Source of the DNA: UBA2166 sp964463965
GTDB lineage: Bacteria; Nitrospirota; Nitrospiria; Nitrospirales; UBA2166
Direction: 5' to 3'
DNA: 12,813 nt
NCBI GenBank assembly: GCA_964463965.1
Contig: CAYXED010000013.1
Location: forward strand, 1 to 12,813
Positions 1 to 6,891 of the stretch are shown here, piece by piece (within the stretch, counting starts at the first letter, position 1; every line of letters starts with the position of its first letter). Under the pieces are notes generated by a model. It made no database searches. It saw only the letters and a program-made list of their open reading frames with translations, and was not told where the DNA came from. Both the position numbers and the translations under genes were made by a program.

Positions 1-262
1 TCTTTAGTGTGTTTAATGAAAATACGTGATGATGTCCGTCACCATGCATGCCACTCTGCCCGTGCCTCTTACCATCATTATATTTGCTTCCATGTGTTTT
101 TTTTAGTTTGTGATAATCAATTTCATATAATTCTTCATAATTTACATCTCCTCCATGCTTATCCTCTATTGTCCGTTGGTCTGCAAAAGATCCACTAGCA
201 AACAATAAATACAAAAATAAGACAAATGCGTAAAACCCCATTTTTTTCCTTAGATGCCCCAT
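1..262 (-). CDS. Secreted Gly/His-rich small protein, 3' part cut off by the window edge
   Basis: An open minus-strand frame begins at the ATG at 262 (or the in-frame ATG at 241) and reaches the left edge without a stop. From 241 it starts with a classical signal peptide: a hydrophobic run (FYAFVLFLYLLFA), then SGSFA and DQR, with probable cleavage after Ala. The visible mature part is hydrophilic, with Glu/Tyr and Lys stretches and a Gly/His-rich end (HGQSGMHGDGHHH). GAGGGGG lies upstream of 262, and AAGGA lies 5-6 nt before 241, so either start is possible. A promoter candidate precedes it. I do not recognise the family. The His clusters could bind metal, but that is inference. The plus-strand ORF over the same bases lacks protein-like composition and is taken as a shadow. 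Confidence 0.6.
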   Translation of the reverse strand, partial: MGHLRKKMGFYAFVLFLYLLFASGSFADQRTIEDKHGGDVNYEELYEIDYHKLKKTHGSKYNDGKRHGQSGMHGDGHHHVFSLNTLK

Positions 263-309
263 CTTTCATCCCCCTCAGTTCAGATTTCAGATAAAAACAT
301 ACTCCCCAT

Positions 310-339
310 ATAATCTTAACTTTGCAAGTGTGAAGTCAA
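310..339 (-). promoter_or_regulatory. Candidate sigma70-type promoter for the left-edge secreted protein
   Basis: On the minus strand, TTGACT (334-339) is followed after 18 nt by GATTAT (310-315). The expected transcription start is near 303, about 40 nt before the first ATG of the secreted protein. The -35 element matches the consensus at five of six positions. The remaining gap between this gene and the mutY-like gene (340-402) is AT-rich, with no obvious terminator. Confidence 0.4.
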
Positions 340-402
340 ATATCAAAACTACCACTTTGCTGTATTCACAAAATCCTAGCATATATTTTCTTCATCAAAA
401 AT

Positions 403-1065
403 TTATGCCTTTAGTTTGGCATTTGCCTTGCAATTATTTTTCATAGGGCACTTTAAACATGCTGGGCTTTTTGCGGAACAAATACATGCGCCAAAATCCA
501 TGAGTGCTTGGTTAAAGTCATAAGTTTTCCCCTTAGGAAGCAGCTCTTCAGCCAAAGTCCAAATCTGAGAATCCAATGGATATAATTTTGGTTTTCCCAA
601 AAATACTCTTACGAGAACACGGCGAATATTAGTATCAACAATTGGCACATCTTTTTTAAATGCAAATGACCTTATTGCTCCTGCTGTATAACGACCAATT
701 CCTTTAAAACTCTGAAGCTCCTTATCACCTTGTGGAAGCTTTCCTCCATACCTCATAATAGTCTCACGGGCAATATCACGTAGTCTCACGGGCCTAGCAT
801 TATACCCCAATGGATACCATGTCTTTTTCACAGCACTTACACGAGCACTAGCAAGTGCCTGGAAATTTGGGTATTTTGAAAGAAATTCCAAATATTTTGG
901 TACCACACGATCAACCTGTGTTTGCTGCAGCATAATTTCAGACACTAGTATCTGATATGGATCTGAAGTATCCCGCCAAGGAAGACTTCTCCCATTTTTC
1001 CGGTACCACCCCAACAGTTTTTTCTGAAAAATATTTTTCAGCGATACTGGAAGCTGATATGCCAT
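403..1065 (-). CDS. mutY: Short MutY-family (A/G-specific adenine) DNA glycosylase
   Basis: Base-excision repair glycosylase of the endonuclease III / MutY superfamily. It most likely removes adenine mispaired with 8-oxoguanine. Seen in the 220 aa: SLPWR near residue 30; SEIMLQQTQV with the MutY catalytic Glu at 43; a helix-hairpin-helix GIGRYTAGAI at 122-131, with Tyr126 where endonuclease III has its lysine; VDTNIRRVL with the catalytic Asp at 144; and a complete 4Fe-4S motif C-X6-C-X2-C-X5-C at Cys196, 203, 206 and 212. The protein stops just after the cluster, so the NUDIX-like C-terminal domain that reads 8-oxoG in MutY proteins of about 350 aa is absent. Another mismatch specificity (for example MIG-like T/G) therefore cannot be excluded. 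It is divergent from lipB. No strong Shine-Dalgarno precedes the ATG. Confidence 0.88.
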   Translation of the reverse strand: MAYQLPVSLKNIFQKKLLGWYRKNGRSLPWRDTSDPYQILVSEIMLQQTQVDRVVPKYLEFLSKYPNFQALASARVSAVKKTWYPLGYNARPVRLRDIARETIMRYGGKLPQGDKELQSFKGIGRYTAGAIRSFAFKKDVPIVDTNIRRVLVRVFLGKPKLYPLDSQIWTLAEELLPKGKTYDFNQALMDFGACICSAKSPACLKCPMKNNCKANAKLKA

Positions 1066-1179
1066 GATGTTAATATTAGCAGGATTTTAAAAACCTCCGC
1101 TAGACCCACGAAGGCTTTTGGGTTTTATGCACTATTTTAAGTCGTAAACTTATATTACTTAACCTTAGACCACTTCGGA

Positions 1180-1875
1180 ATGATGGCCACCACAACACAA
1201 ACACAATACTCTGCACACCTCTATTGCTTACCCATTACTCCTTATAAGAAAGCATGGGAAATCCAAAAGGCAAAACACAATGCTCGTGTAAATGACCAAA
1301 CCTCTGATACACTTTTTCTACTACAACATCCTCCAACCTATACCCTTGGGCGGCGAACAAAAGACTCCTCTAGACTTCTTGACGAAAAAGCGAGAATCAA
1401 ACATGCCATTCCCATCTACGAAACCGAACGCGGAGGACTTATTACCTACCATGGTCCTGGGCAACTTGTGGGATATCCAATTTTTAAGCTTCGAACATAC
1501 TGCACCGGTCCAAAGCAATATATCTATATGTTGGAGGAAGTTTTAATTAACCTGCTACGAAATTTTGGTCTTCAAGCAGAACGACACGAACACTGCACAG
1601 GTGTTTGGATTGAGAACAGGAAAATTGCTGCTCTAGGTGTACACATTAATCGTCGTGTAACAATGCATGGTTTTTCATTAAATGTAGCCAATGATCTCAC
1701 GGCATATAAGTGGATTACCCCTTGTGGAATTCAAAACTGCATAATGACCAGTATGAAAAATGAACTTGGGAACAAAGTTAACTTATCTGAAGTAATGGAT
1801 CAACTACCTAGGTTTTTTGAAAACACCTTTGGTCTGAATCTAATACGTAAATCTTACCAAGAAAATACTACTTAG
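1180..1875 (+). CDS. lipB: Octanoyltransferase LipB (lipoate biosynthesis)
   Basis: Transfers the octanoyl group from octanoyl-ACP to lipoyl domains of 2-oxoacid dehydrogenases and GcvH, the first step of endogenous lipoate synthesis in the cytoplasm. Seen in the 231 aa: the family signature RGGLITYHGPGQLVGYPI from residue 84; the lysine of the RKIAALGVHI segment (Lys148), equivalent to the catalytic lysine; HGFSLNV; and PCGI with the catalytic cysteine Cys182. Length is normal for the family. The start is one of two adjacent ATGs (1180 or 1183), with only a weak GGA upstream. LipA is not in the window. The stop lies 3 nt from the stop of the convergent membrane-protein gene, so there is no room for a terminator between them. 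Confidence 0.96.
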   Translation: MMATTTQTQYSAHLYCLPITPYKKAWEIQKAKHNARVNDQTSDTLFLLQHPPTYTLGRRTKDSSRLLDEKARIKHAIPIYETERGGLITYHGPGQLVGYPIFKLRTYCTGPKQYIYMLEEVLINLLRNFGLQAERHEHCTGVWIENRKIAALGVHINRRVTMHGFSLNVANDLTAYKWITPCGIQNCIMTSMKNELGNKVNLSEVMDQLPRFFENTFGLNLIRKSYQENTT

Positions 1876-1878
1876 ACC

Positions 1879-2820
1879 TTACTCTAAATTTGATTTCTGT
1901 GGGAATGATGGAGTCAGGAGAATTACTAGACCAAAGGATAGTAGTTCTAGCGCTACAAACCACAACCTAGCTCCAATTGCAACTGTAACTGCAAGTCCAT
2001 CTGGGAGAATTCGTCCAAGCTGAAAAGCGAGAGTGCCTTCTCGGACACCAAGCCCTCCAGGTGCAATCATTACGACCATTCCAACGAGATACGAAAGTGC
2101 ATACACTCCACAGATGCCAGGAAAAGCAGTCCAACTTAACTCCCATACAAGATTGAGGCATAAAAAAAACGATACTCCAGAAAAAACAAAATGCATAAGA
2201 AATACTGGGGCGACTAGTAAGCTATCACGCCAACTAAAGGTGAATGGTTCTACTTCTGGAAACTTTTCTTGAATAATCTCTAAACTACAGAGAAATCGAA
2301 TTACTGTAGGTAAAAGGAGAAAAGCGCCCAAAGATATAAGACATACTCCAATGACAGTCCATTGGAGGTTCACGACGTAATAGGAAAAAGCCAACAATGA
2401 AACCCATGCCGCGGCACATCCTGCAATAACTGTTTCAATAAAAACAATACTCGCACCCATAACTTTGGGGATTCCAACCATCGACCCTAAGCGTACGCGC
2501 TCAATTAGAAGAAATATCTTTCCAGGAAGGTACCTAAAAAGATATGCAATCCACCAAACTCGAAAATAAAGTTTCAGCTGAAGACAGTCAAAAACTCCAG
2601 TACGCCACAGTATGGTTAACCAACCTAAAAATAAAACCTGGTAAGCTAGTACCCCAAATAAAGCGGCGCTAAATACACTCCACAGATCAAACTGTACCTT
2701 TAGGGCACTAACATCATTCCAATGAATAACTACTTCCAAAACAAGATAGAAAATTACACCGGTCATAAAAATTAGACGGAAAAATCTATAAGCTCTATTT
2801 AACAATGTAAAGCTTACCAA
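1879..2820 (-). CDS. UPF0104 / lysylphosphatidylglycerol-synthase-type transmembrane protein
   Basis: Integral inner-membrane protein of 313 aa with about eight hydrophobic segments and no soluble enzyme domain. Two family hallmarks are visible: RYLPGKIFLLIERVR at residues 96-110, and APGGLGVREG at 253-262 near the C-terminal helices. The family (LPG_synthase_TM, the flippase-like half of MprF) is associated with moving or modifying lipids or lipid-linked glycans. The substrate here cannot be read from sequence. The start is TTG at 2820; a stop lies three codons upstream and no good Shine-Dalgarno is visible, so the exact start is uncertain. It sits about 45 nt downstream of a methyltransferase gene on the same strand, which suggests a two-gene operon. 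Confidence 0.85.
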   Translation of the reverse strand: MVSFTLLNRAYRFFRLIFMTGVIFYLVLEVVIHWNDVSALKVQFDLWSVFSAALFGVLAYQVLFLGWLTILWRTGVFDCLQLKLYFRVWWIAYLFRYLPGKIFLLIERVRLGSMVGIPKVMGASIVFIETVIAGCAAAWVSLLAFSYYVVNLQWTVIGVCLISLGAFLLLPTVIRFLCSLEIIQEKFPEVEPFTFSWRDSLLVAPVFLMHFVFSGVSFFLCLNLVWELSWTAFPGICGVYALSYLVGMVVMIAPGGLGVREGTLAFQLGRILPDGLAVTVAIGARLWFVALELLSFGLVILLTPSFPQKSNLE

Positions 2821-2865
2821 ATATGCTCAACAATAGAACACTGGAATGAAGAGAGTAAATTTAAC

Positions 2866-3546
2866 TCACCCAAGCGAGTACTCAACGATCCAATAAATTG
2901 CAAATGCACCAGGGCCAGGAGTTTTATTAAGAGACTCGAGTTTAAACCCAGAACTTAGAATCTGGTTATGAATTAACTTTGCATCTGCAAGATGATAATG
3001 CCCATGAAACCCAGCTAATCGACGGCCAAGCCGATAAAGCATTCCTTCTGTTGGCAACGATACAAGCAACCTACCTGTCGACTTCAGACGCGTACGGAAA
3101 AATAAAAGTGTTTGCCGAATATCATTAATGTGTTCAAGTACTTCTCCCGCAATAATAACATCCAAACTTTCCTGTGAAAGTGTAGTGATAAGATCCTGAG
3201 ATGGAATAATTGTAACATTCTCAAGGTCCCACTCATTCACAAGCATTAATGCTGCATCAATAAAAACATCTGAACCATAGACCCTCTCTGCACACTGACT
3301 TGCTTCACCAAGCATTACCCCACTCCCACACCCAAAATCAAGAATACTTGACTGAGTCCAAGCATGGTTTTTTTTGCAACTGTACATTCTCCGAAGATGA
3401 TCAGCCAATAACTCAACACGTCGCCATGCCATCCATCGCATCACTGGATTTGGATGCAGATAACTTGGAATAGCCATTTCCTCTTGAACATAGTCTGTAA
3501 GAACACTTTGCATCTGTTTTAGCAAATACACTGGAATTCGTCGCAT
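2866..3546 (-). CDS. Class I SAM-dependent methyltransferase
   Basis: Rossmann-fold methyltransferase of the Methyltransf_11/UbiE-like type, 226 aa from the chosen start. Motif I is SILDFGCGSGVMLGEA (residues 67-82). An acidic residue after the second strand occurs in VYGSDV (Asp93). The LDVIIAGEVLEHI segment (128-140) is the usual motif IV region, followed by GRLLVSLPTEG. The first about 60 residues are basic and partly amphipathic. I chose ATG at 3546 because AAGGG lies 9 nt upstream; the TTG at 3555 sits directly against that site. The acceptor substrate is unknown. The downstream UPF0104 membrane protein suggests a lipid or lipid-linked sugar, but that is inference. Confidence 0.85.
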   Translation of the reverse strand: MRRIPVYLLKQMQSVLTDYVQEEMAIPSYLHPNPVMRWMAWRRVELLADHLRRMYSCKKNHAWTQSSILDFGCGSGVMLGEASQCAERVYGSDVFIDAALMLVNEWDLENVTIIPSQDLITTLSQESLDVIIAGEVLEHINDIRQTLLFFRTRLKSTGRLLVSLPTEGMLYRLGRRLAGFHGHYHLADAKLIHNQILSSGFKLESLNKTPGPGAFAIYWIVEYSLG

Positions 3547-3694
3547 TAGGCCCAACCCTTAAACATAATTAGAACATGAAAAAGCTCTAATACAAAAAGA
3601 AGCTCGCCTCTCACTTAACTCAAAAATGGTAAAAGTGTTTATGATAGAGAAAAAAGACCAATTGATATCTGTAGCTTGAACAGCCCAGAGAAGA

Positions 3695-3729
3695 GAGGGA
3701 CACGCCTCGATCAGAAGAGCGTGTCCCTT
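3695..3729 (-). terminator. Hairpin, probable rho-independent terminator of the pnt operon
   Basis: A perfect 9-bp stem (arm GGGACACGC at 3697-3705, complement at 3719-3727) extends by an A-T and a G-U pair and closes a 13-nt loop. Read on the minus strand it lies about 60 nt after the pntB stop and is followed by TCTCTTCTCT, a pyrimidine tail rather than a pure T run. Position and stem strength fit a terminator or 3'-end stabilising hairpin for the pnt mRNA. The rest of the 3547-3789 gap holds no gene I can support. Confidence 0.6.
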
Positions 3730-3789
3730 AAAATATCGACATCTAACCAGTAAAAAATATTGGGAATGAGATACTTCTACTTCCAACAA

Positions 3790-5190
3790 CTACAGTGCAT
3801 GAACAATCTGCTCTACAACCTTCTTAGCATCTCCTAATAACATCATTGTCTTATCCATATAGAACAGTTCGTTATCAAGACCTGCATAACCACTACCCAA
3901 GCTCCGCTTAACAACAAATATGGTTTTTGCTCTAGTAACTTCCAATATTGGCATCCCATATATGTCACAACTTGGATCTTTTTTTGCAGCCGGGTTTACC
4001 ACATCGTTTGCCCCAATAACCATAACAACATCAGTGTCTGCAAAGTCCCGATTAATATCATCCATCTCAAATACTTGATCGTATGGAACTTCCGCTTCTG
4101 CTAACAAAACATTCATGTGCCCTGGCATTCTACCTGCTACAGGGTGAATACCGTAACTCACTTTAATGCCTTTATCAGCAAGTAATGCACCCATCTCATG
4201 CAAAGCATGTTGTGCACGAGAGACTGCCAAGCCATACCCTGGAACCACAATAACATTCCTCGCATTACTCATAATAAAAGCAGCATCCTCTGGACTTCCA
4301 ACTTTAGCTCCACGTTGTGCAGCCTGTTGACTTGCAGGAGCAACACCAGCCGAATCCCCTGTTCCAAATCCTCCTAGTAAAACATTGATAATATTTCGGT
4401 TCATCCCAACACACATGATATAGCTGAGAATAGCACCTGAACTTCCTACTAATGCTCCTGTGATAATCAAAAGATTGTTGCCAAGTGTGAAACCAATGCC
4501 AGCTGCAGCCCACCCAGAATATGAATTCAACATAGAAACTACTACAGGCATATCAGCACCACCAATAGGCACAATAGCCATTACCCCAAGCAGTAATGCC
4601 AAAGCAATCATAATTAAGAATGGTGTCCACGATTGTGTGATACAAAATGCAATTCCAAAACCAATCATGGCAAGTACAATTAAAAGATTAACCACATGCT
4701 GCCCTTTGAAAACAAGCGGGGCACTTGTAATCATTCCTTGAAGCTTTCCAAACGCAATGATAGATCCAGTGAAGGTAATAGCTCCAATAAAAGTACCAAT
4801 AAACATTTCAACCAGACTTGCCAGCGCAAGGCTACCATCTGGTTGTGCAAGATCATATGCACCAGGGTTAGACAAAGCTGAGGCCGCAATAAGAACTGCT
4901 GCCAAACCTACCAGTGAATGCATAGCGGCAATCAATTCCGGCATTGCTGTCATATGAATTCGTAATGCAATAATAGTTCCAATGGTGCCACCCACAAGCA
5001 CAGCGGCAAAAATCATTGTGTAATTGACTACACCTGATTGGAGCAACGTCGTCACAACGGCAATGATCATTCCAACAATTCCAAATACATTGCCACGACG
5101 AGCTGTTTCAGGGTGACTAAGCCCTTTTAGGGATAGGATGAAAAGAACTGAAGCGACAAGATAGGCAAATCCAACGACTGTACTCGACAT
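3790..5190 (-). CDS. pntB: NAD(P) transhydrogenase subunit beta
   Basis: Membrane and NADP(H)-binding subunit of the proton-translocating transhydrogenase, which uses the proton gradient to reduce NADP+ with NADH. Seen: an N-terminal half of many hydrophobic helices containing AAMHSLVG; a domain III dinucleotide fold with VVPGYGLAVSRAQHALHEMG; AGRMPGHMNVLLAEAEVPYD; and VIGANDVVNPAAK, ending in KRSLGSGYAGLDNELF. Total length about 466 aa matches the family. I chose the second of two adjacent ATGs (5190; alternative 5193). The GAGG Shine-Dalgarno then sits 7 nt away, the protein begins MSS as homologues do, and the MHSL histidine becomes residue 91, the number of the essential E. coli beta-His91. 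It follows pntAB by about 11-14 nt and is the last gene of the operon. Confidence 0.97.
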   Translation of the reverse strand: MSSTVVGFAYLVASVLFILSLKGLSHPETARRGNVFGIVGMIIAVVTTLLQSGVVNYTMIFAAVLVGGTIGTIIALRIHMTAMPELIAAMHSLVGLAAVLIAASALSNPGAYDLAQPDGSLALASLVEMFIGTFIGAITFTGSIIAFGKLQGMITSAPLVFKGQHVVNLLIVLAMIGFGIAFCITQSWTPFLIMIALALLLGVMAIVPIGGADMPVVVSMLNSYSGWAAAGIGFTLGNNLLIITGALVGSSGAILSYIMCVGMNRNIINVLLGGFGTGDSAGVAPASQQAAQRGAKVGSPEDAAFIMSNARNVIVVPGYGLAVSRAQHALHEMGALLADKGIKVSYGIHPVAGRMPGHMNVLLAEAEVPYDQVFEMDDINRDFADTDVVMVIGANDVVNPAAKKDPSCDIYGMPILEVTRAKTIFVVKRSLGSGYAGLDNELFYMDKTMMLLGDAKKVVEQIVHAL

Positions 5191-5204
5191 CATATTACCT
5201 CAAT

Positions 5205-5567
5205 CTACCGTTTCTTCTTAAACATGCCGAGCATGCGTTGAGTTACAATGAAACCACCAAACACGTTTACACTAGCAAGTGCTAAGGCGACAATCCCCAA
5301 CACCGTAGCCAATTTCATTTCTAATGGGCCTGCTGCTAGCAAAGCGCCCACCACGATAATACCTGAAATAGCATTCGTTACAGACATCAAGGGAGTATGC
5401 AGAGCAGGAGTCACATTCCAAACCACGTGATACCCAACAAATACAGCCAAAACAAATACCGTCATGCTAAACAGAAATGGATCTGCCCCAGCACTTTGTG
5501 AAGCATTCACTGCCGTAGCTTGAGCAACCGCAACATCAACACTTGCAATCTGGTCCATCTTACCCAT
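5205..5567 (-). CDS. pntAB: NAD(P) transhydrogenase subunit alpha, membrane part (alpha2)
   Basis: The separate membrane segment of the alpha subunit, as in Rhodospirillum rubrum PntAB; in E. coli it is fused to PntA. It forms the proton channel with PntB. The 120 aa have a polar N-terminus, three to four hydrophobic helices and the conserved WNVTPALHTPLMSVTNAISG stretch in the middle, ending in a basic KKKR tail. The start is ATG at 5567: AGGAG (5575-5579) lies 7 nt upstream. A longer in-frame start at 5609 would overlap pntAA by 32 nt and lacks a site. The TAG stop of pntAA overlaps this Shine-Dalgarno, so translation of the two is probably coupled. Confidence 0.95.
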   Translation of the reverse strand: MGKMDQIASVDVAVAQATAVNASQSAGADPFLFSMTVFVLAVFVGYHVVWNVTPALHTPLMSVTNAISGIIVVGALLAAGPLEMKLATVLGIVALALASVNVFGGFIVTQRMLGMFKKKR

Positions 5568-5577
5568 CTGTAGACTC

Positions 5578-6705
5578 CTAGGATTTAAAGTTTGGATGAA
5601 ATACCTCACCAGCCATACTCACTAGGCTCGCTGAAATAATTTCATCCTCACGATTAACTTTAATACTTGCTGATTCTGAATCAATTAAAACCCCAAGAAA
5701 GTTCAACACATTACGAGAATACAAATTACTTGCCTCAGCAGCAACCAAACTCGGAAGATTCGGGTAGCCGATAATTGTAACACCACCTTTTATAACAACC
5801 TTGTTTAATTCAGAAGCAGGGCAATTTCCACCCGAAGCCACAGCCAGATCAACGATAACTGCACCTGTTTTCATTGCTTCAACAGTACTCACTGGAACTA
5901 AAGTAGGAGCAGGCTTATTCGGAATCAGTGCCGTACATATGATGATATCAGCACGTGTCGCACAATCATGGATCAACTTCGCTTGCTTCTCTTGATATTC
6001 TGAAGACATCTCCCTTGCATATCCACCAGAGGTTTCCGCGCTTTCCTCGTTGTCATCGGGAACACTTACAAAAACACCCCCTAAACTCTCGACCTGTTCT
6101 TTGACTGCCGGTCGGACATCAAAAGCCTCTACGATGGCTCCTAAACGCTTAGCTGTCGCAATTGCCTGCAAACCCGCAACACCTGCTCCTAAAACTAAGG
6201 CCCTTGCAGCCCTAACAGTCCCAGCAGCAGTCATCAACATGGGGAAAAAACGTGGATAAGTGTCGGCAGCCAACAAAACTGCTTTATAACCAGCAACATT
6301 GGCTTGAGACGATAACACATCCATAGTCTGGGCTCTAGTAATACGGGGCAAAAGTTCAAGGCCAAAACTGGTAACATTCTGTTTTGCATATGCCTCTAAA
6401 GTTTCTTTAGCATATGGATCGAGTAACCCAATCACAGTTGACCCACTAGATAGTAGCCCTATCTCTTCAATTGAAGGTCCATGCACTTTCAACAGGGTAT
6501 CAATCTTTGAATATAGTTCCCCTGCCTCTGAAAGCACTTGAGCCCCAGCAGCAACATACTCCGCATCCGGGATTTTTGCTCCCAAACCTGCTCCAGATTG
6601 CACGGATACCTTATGTCCTTGCGTGACAAGTTTTTTTACTGTTTCCGGCGTCGCCGCAACCCGGTTTTCACCAGGACTCGTTTCTGTCGGAATACCTATA
6701 TGCAT
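5578..6705 (-). CDS. pntAA: NAD(P) transhydrogenase subunit alpha, NAD(H)-binding part (alpha1)
   Basis: Soluble NAD(H)-binding domain I of transhydrogenase, related to alanine dehydrogenase. Seen in the 375 aa: the N-terminal GIPTETSPGENRVAATPETV; PRITRAQTMDVLSSQANVAGY (about 120-140), holding the Arg-Gln-Asp-Ser NAD site residues; the dinucleotide motif GAGVAG (173-178); FDVRPAVKEQVESLGG with Gln204, the interdomain proton/hydride-site glutamine of the family; TALIPNKPAP; and VDLAVASGGNCP. It ends before the membrane part, which is a separate gene, so this is the three-subunit arrangement. GAGAGGG lies about 6 nt before the ATG. It is the first gene of the operon and is divergent from phhB. 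A possible leader ORF overlaps its first 10 nt. Confidence 0.97.
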   Translation of the reverse strand: MHIGIPTETSPGENRVAATPETVKKLVTQGHKVSVQSGAGLGAKIPDAEYVAAGAQVLSEAGELYSKIDTLLKVHGPSIEEIGLLSSGSTVIGLLDPYAKETLEAYAKQNVTSFGLELLPRITRAQTMDVLSSQANVAGYKAVLLAADTYPRFFPMLMTAAGTVRAARALVLGAGVAGLQAIATAKRLGAIVEAFDVRPAVKEQVESLGGVFVSVPDDNEESAETSGGYAREMSSEYQEKQAKLIHDCATRADIIICTALIPNKPAPTLVPVSTVEAMKTGAVIVDLAVASGGNCPASELNKVVIKGGVTIIGYPNLPSLVAAEASNLYSRNVLNFLGVLIDSESASIKVNREDEIISASLVSMAGEVFHPNFKS

Positions 6706-6794
6706 GGTACGCCCTCTCTTAAAGCTGTGAATGTGCTATGCCCAAGAAAAAACAGTTGAGCATGTAATCGTATTTCAGAAATTTCCGCCAACAA
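6696..6794 (-). CDS. Possible 32-codon leader ORF overlapping the pntAA start
   Basis: On the minus strand a strong AGGGAGG (6800-6806) is followed after 5 nt by TTG TTG and then 30 more sense codons (MLAEISEIRLHAQLFFLGHS, then about 12 more, ending PCI). The TAG stop lies 10 nt inside pntAA, in another frame. Spacing and overlap suggest either a translated leader peptide coupled to pntAA or chance. I recognise no family. Alternatively the TTGTTG is a -35 element paired with TACGAT (6767-6772, 16-nt spacer), in which case no leader would be transcribed. Confidence 0.3.
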   Translation of the reverse strand: MLAEISEIRLHAQLFFLGHSTFTALREGVPCI

Positions 6795-6808
6795 ATTAAC
6801 CTCCCTAA

Positions 6809-6837
6809 TTGTTCATCCACTCAATACATCCTAGTAT
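6809..6837 (+). promoter_or_regulatory. Candidate sigma70-type promoter for phhB
   Basis: TTGTTC (6809-6814), 17 nt, then TAGTAT (6832-6837). The start would be near 6844, inside the left arm of the palindrome and about 48 nt before the phhB ATG. The -10 overlaps the TATACT -10 of the opposite strand. Confidence 0.4.
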
Positions 6838-6860
6838 AGACAAACGTGCTATGATAGCAC
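6833..6860 (-). promoter_or_regulatory. Candidate promoter towards the pnt operon
   Basis: On the minus strand TATACT (6833-6838) is a five-of-six -10 match, preceded after 16 nt by GTGCTA (6855-6860), a weak -35 lying in the arm of the palindrome. The start would be near 6826, upstream of the leader ORF. A weak -35 buried in a palindrome fits an activator- or repressor-controlled promoter, but this is inference. Confidence 0.3.
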
Positions 6861-6866
6861 GTTTGT
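6840..6866. promoter_or_regulatory. Perfect 12-bp inverted repeat, candidate operator between pntAA and phhB
   Basis: Left arm ACAAACGTGCTA (6840-6851), spacer TGA, right arm TAGCACGTTTGT (6855-6866), with no mismatch. It overlaps the predicted start site of the phhB promoter and the -35 of the opposite promoter, as expected for an operator shared by divergent genes. With a 3-nt loop it could also fold as an RNA hairpin in the phhB leader. It has no T tract, and its place before a gene start argues against a terminator. I cannot name the regulator. Confidence 0.55.
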
Positions 6867-6891
6867 GGAGACATGGTATGAGGAGGATAGC

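Noticed and set aside
7..198. 63-codon plus-strand ORF at the left edge
   Set aside because: His/Cys/Leu-rich shadow of the minus-strand secreted protein, which has a signal peptide, promoter and ribosome-binding site.
1091..1128. Possible hairpin between the mutY-like gene and lipB (AGACCC with GGGTTT)
   Set aside because: Only 6 bp with a G-U pair, in a divergent region where no terminator is needed; no support for function.
3559..3789. 76-codon minus-strand ORF starting with TTG directly after the pntB stop
   Set aside because: No Shine-Dalgarno, no recognisable protein features, and the strong hairpin lies inside it; better explained as the pnt 3' end and intergenic DNA.
5568..5609. Longer start for pntAB at 5609
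   Set aside because: Overlaps pntAA by 32 nt without a ribosome-binding site, whereas AGGAG precedes the ATG at 5567 at good spacing.
6865..6891. GTG upstream start for phhB
   Set aside because: It would translate through the palindrome arm and the AGGAGG site; homologues begin near the MSLADNKC-type N-terminus.
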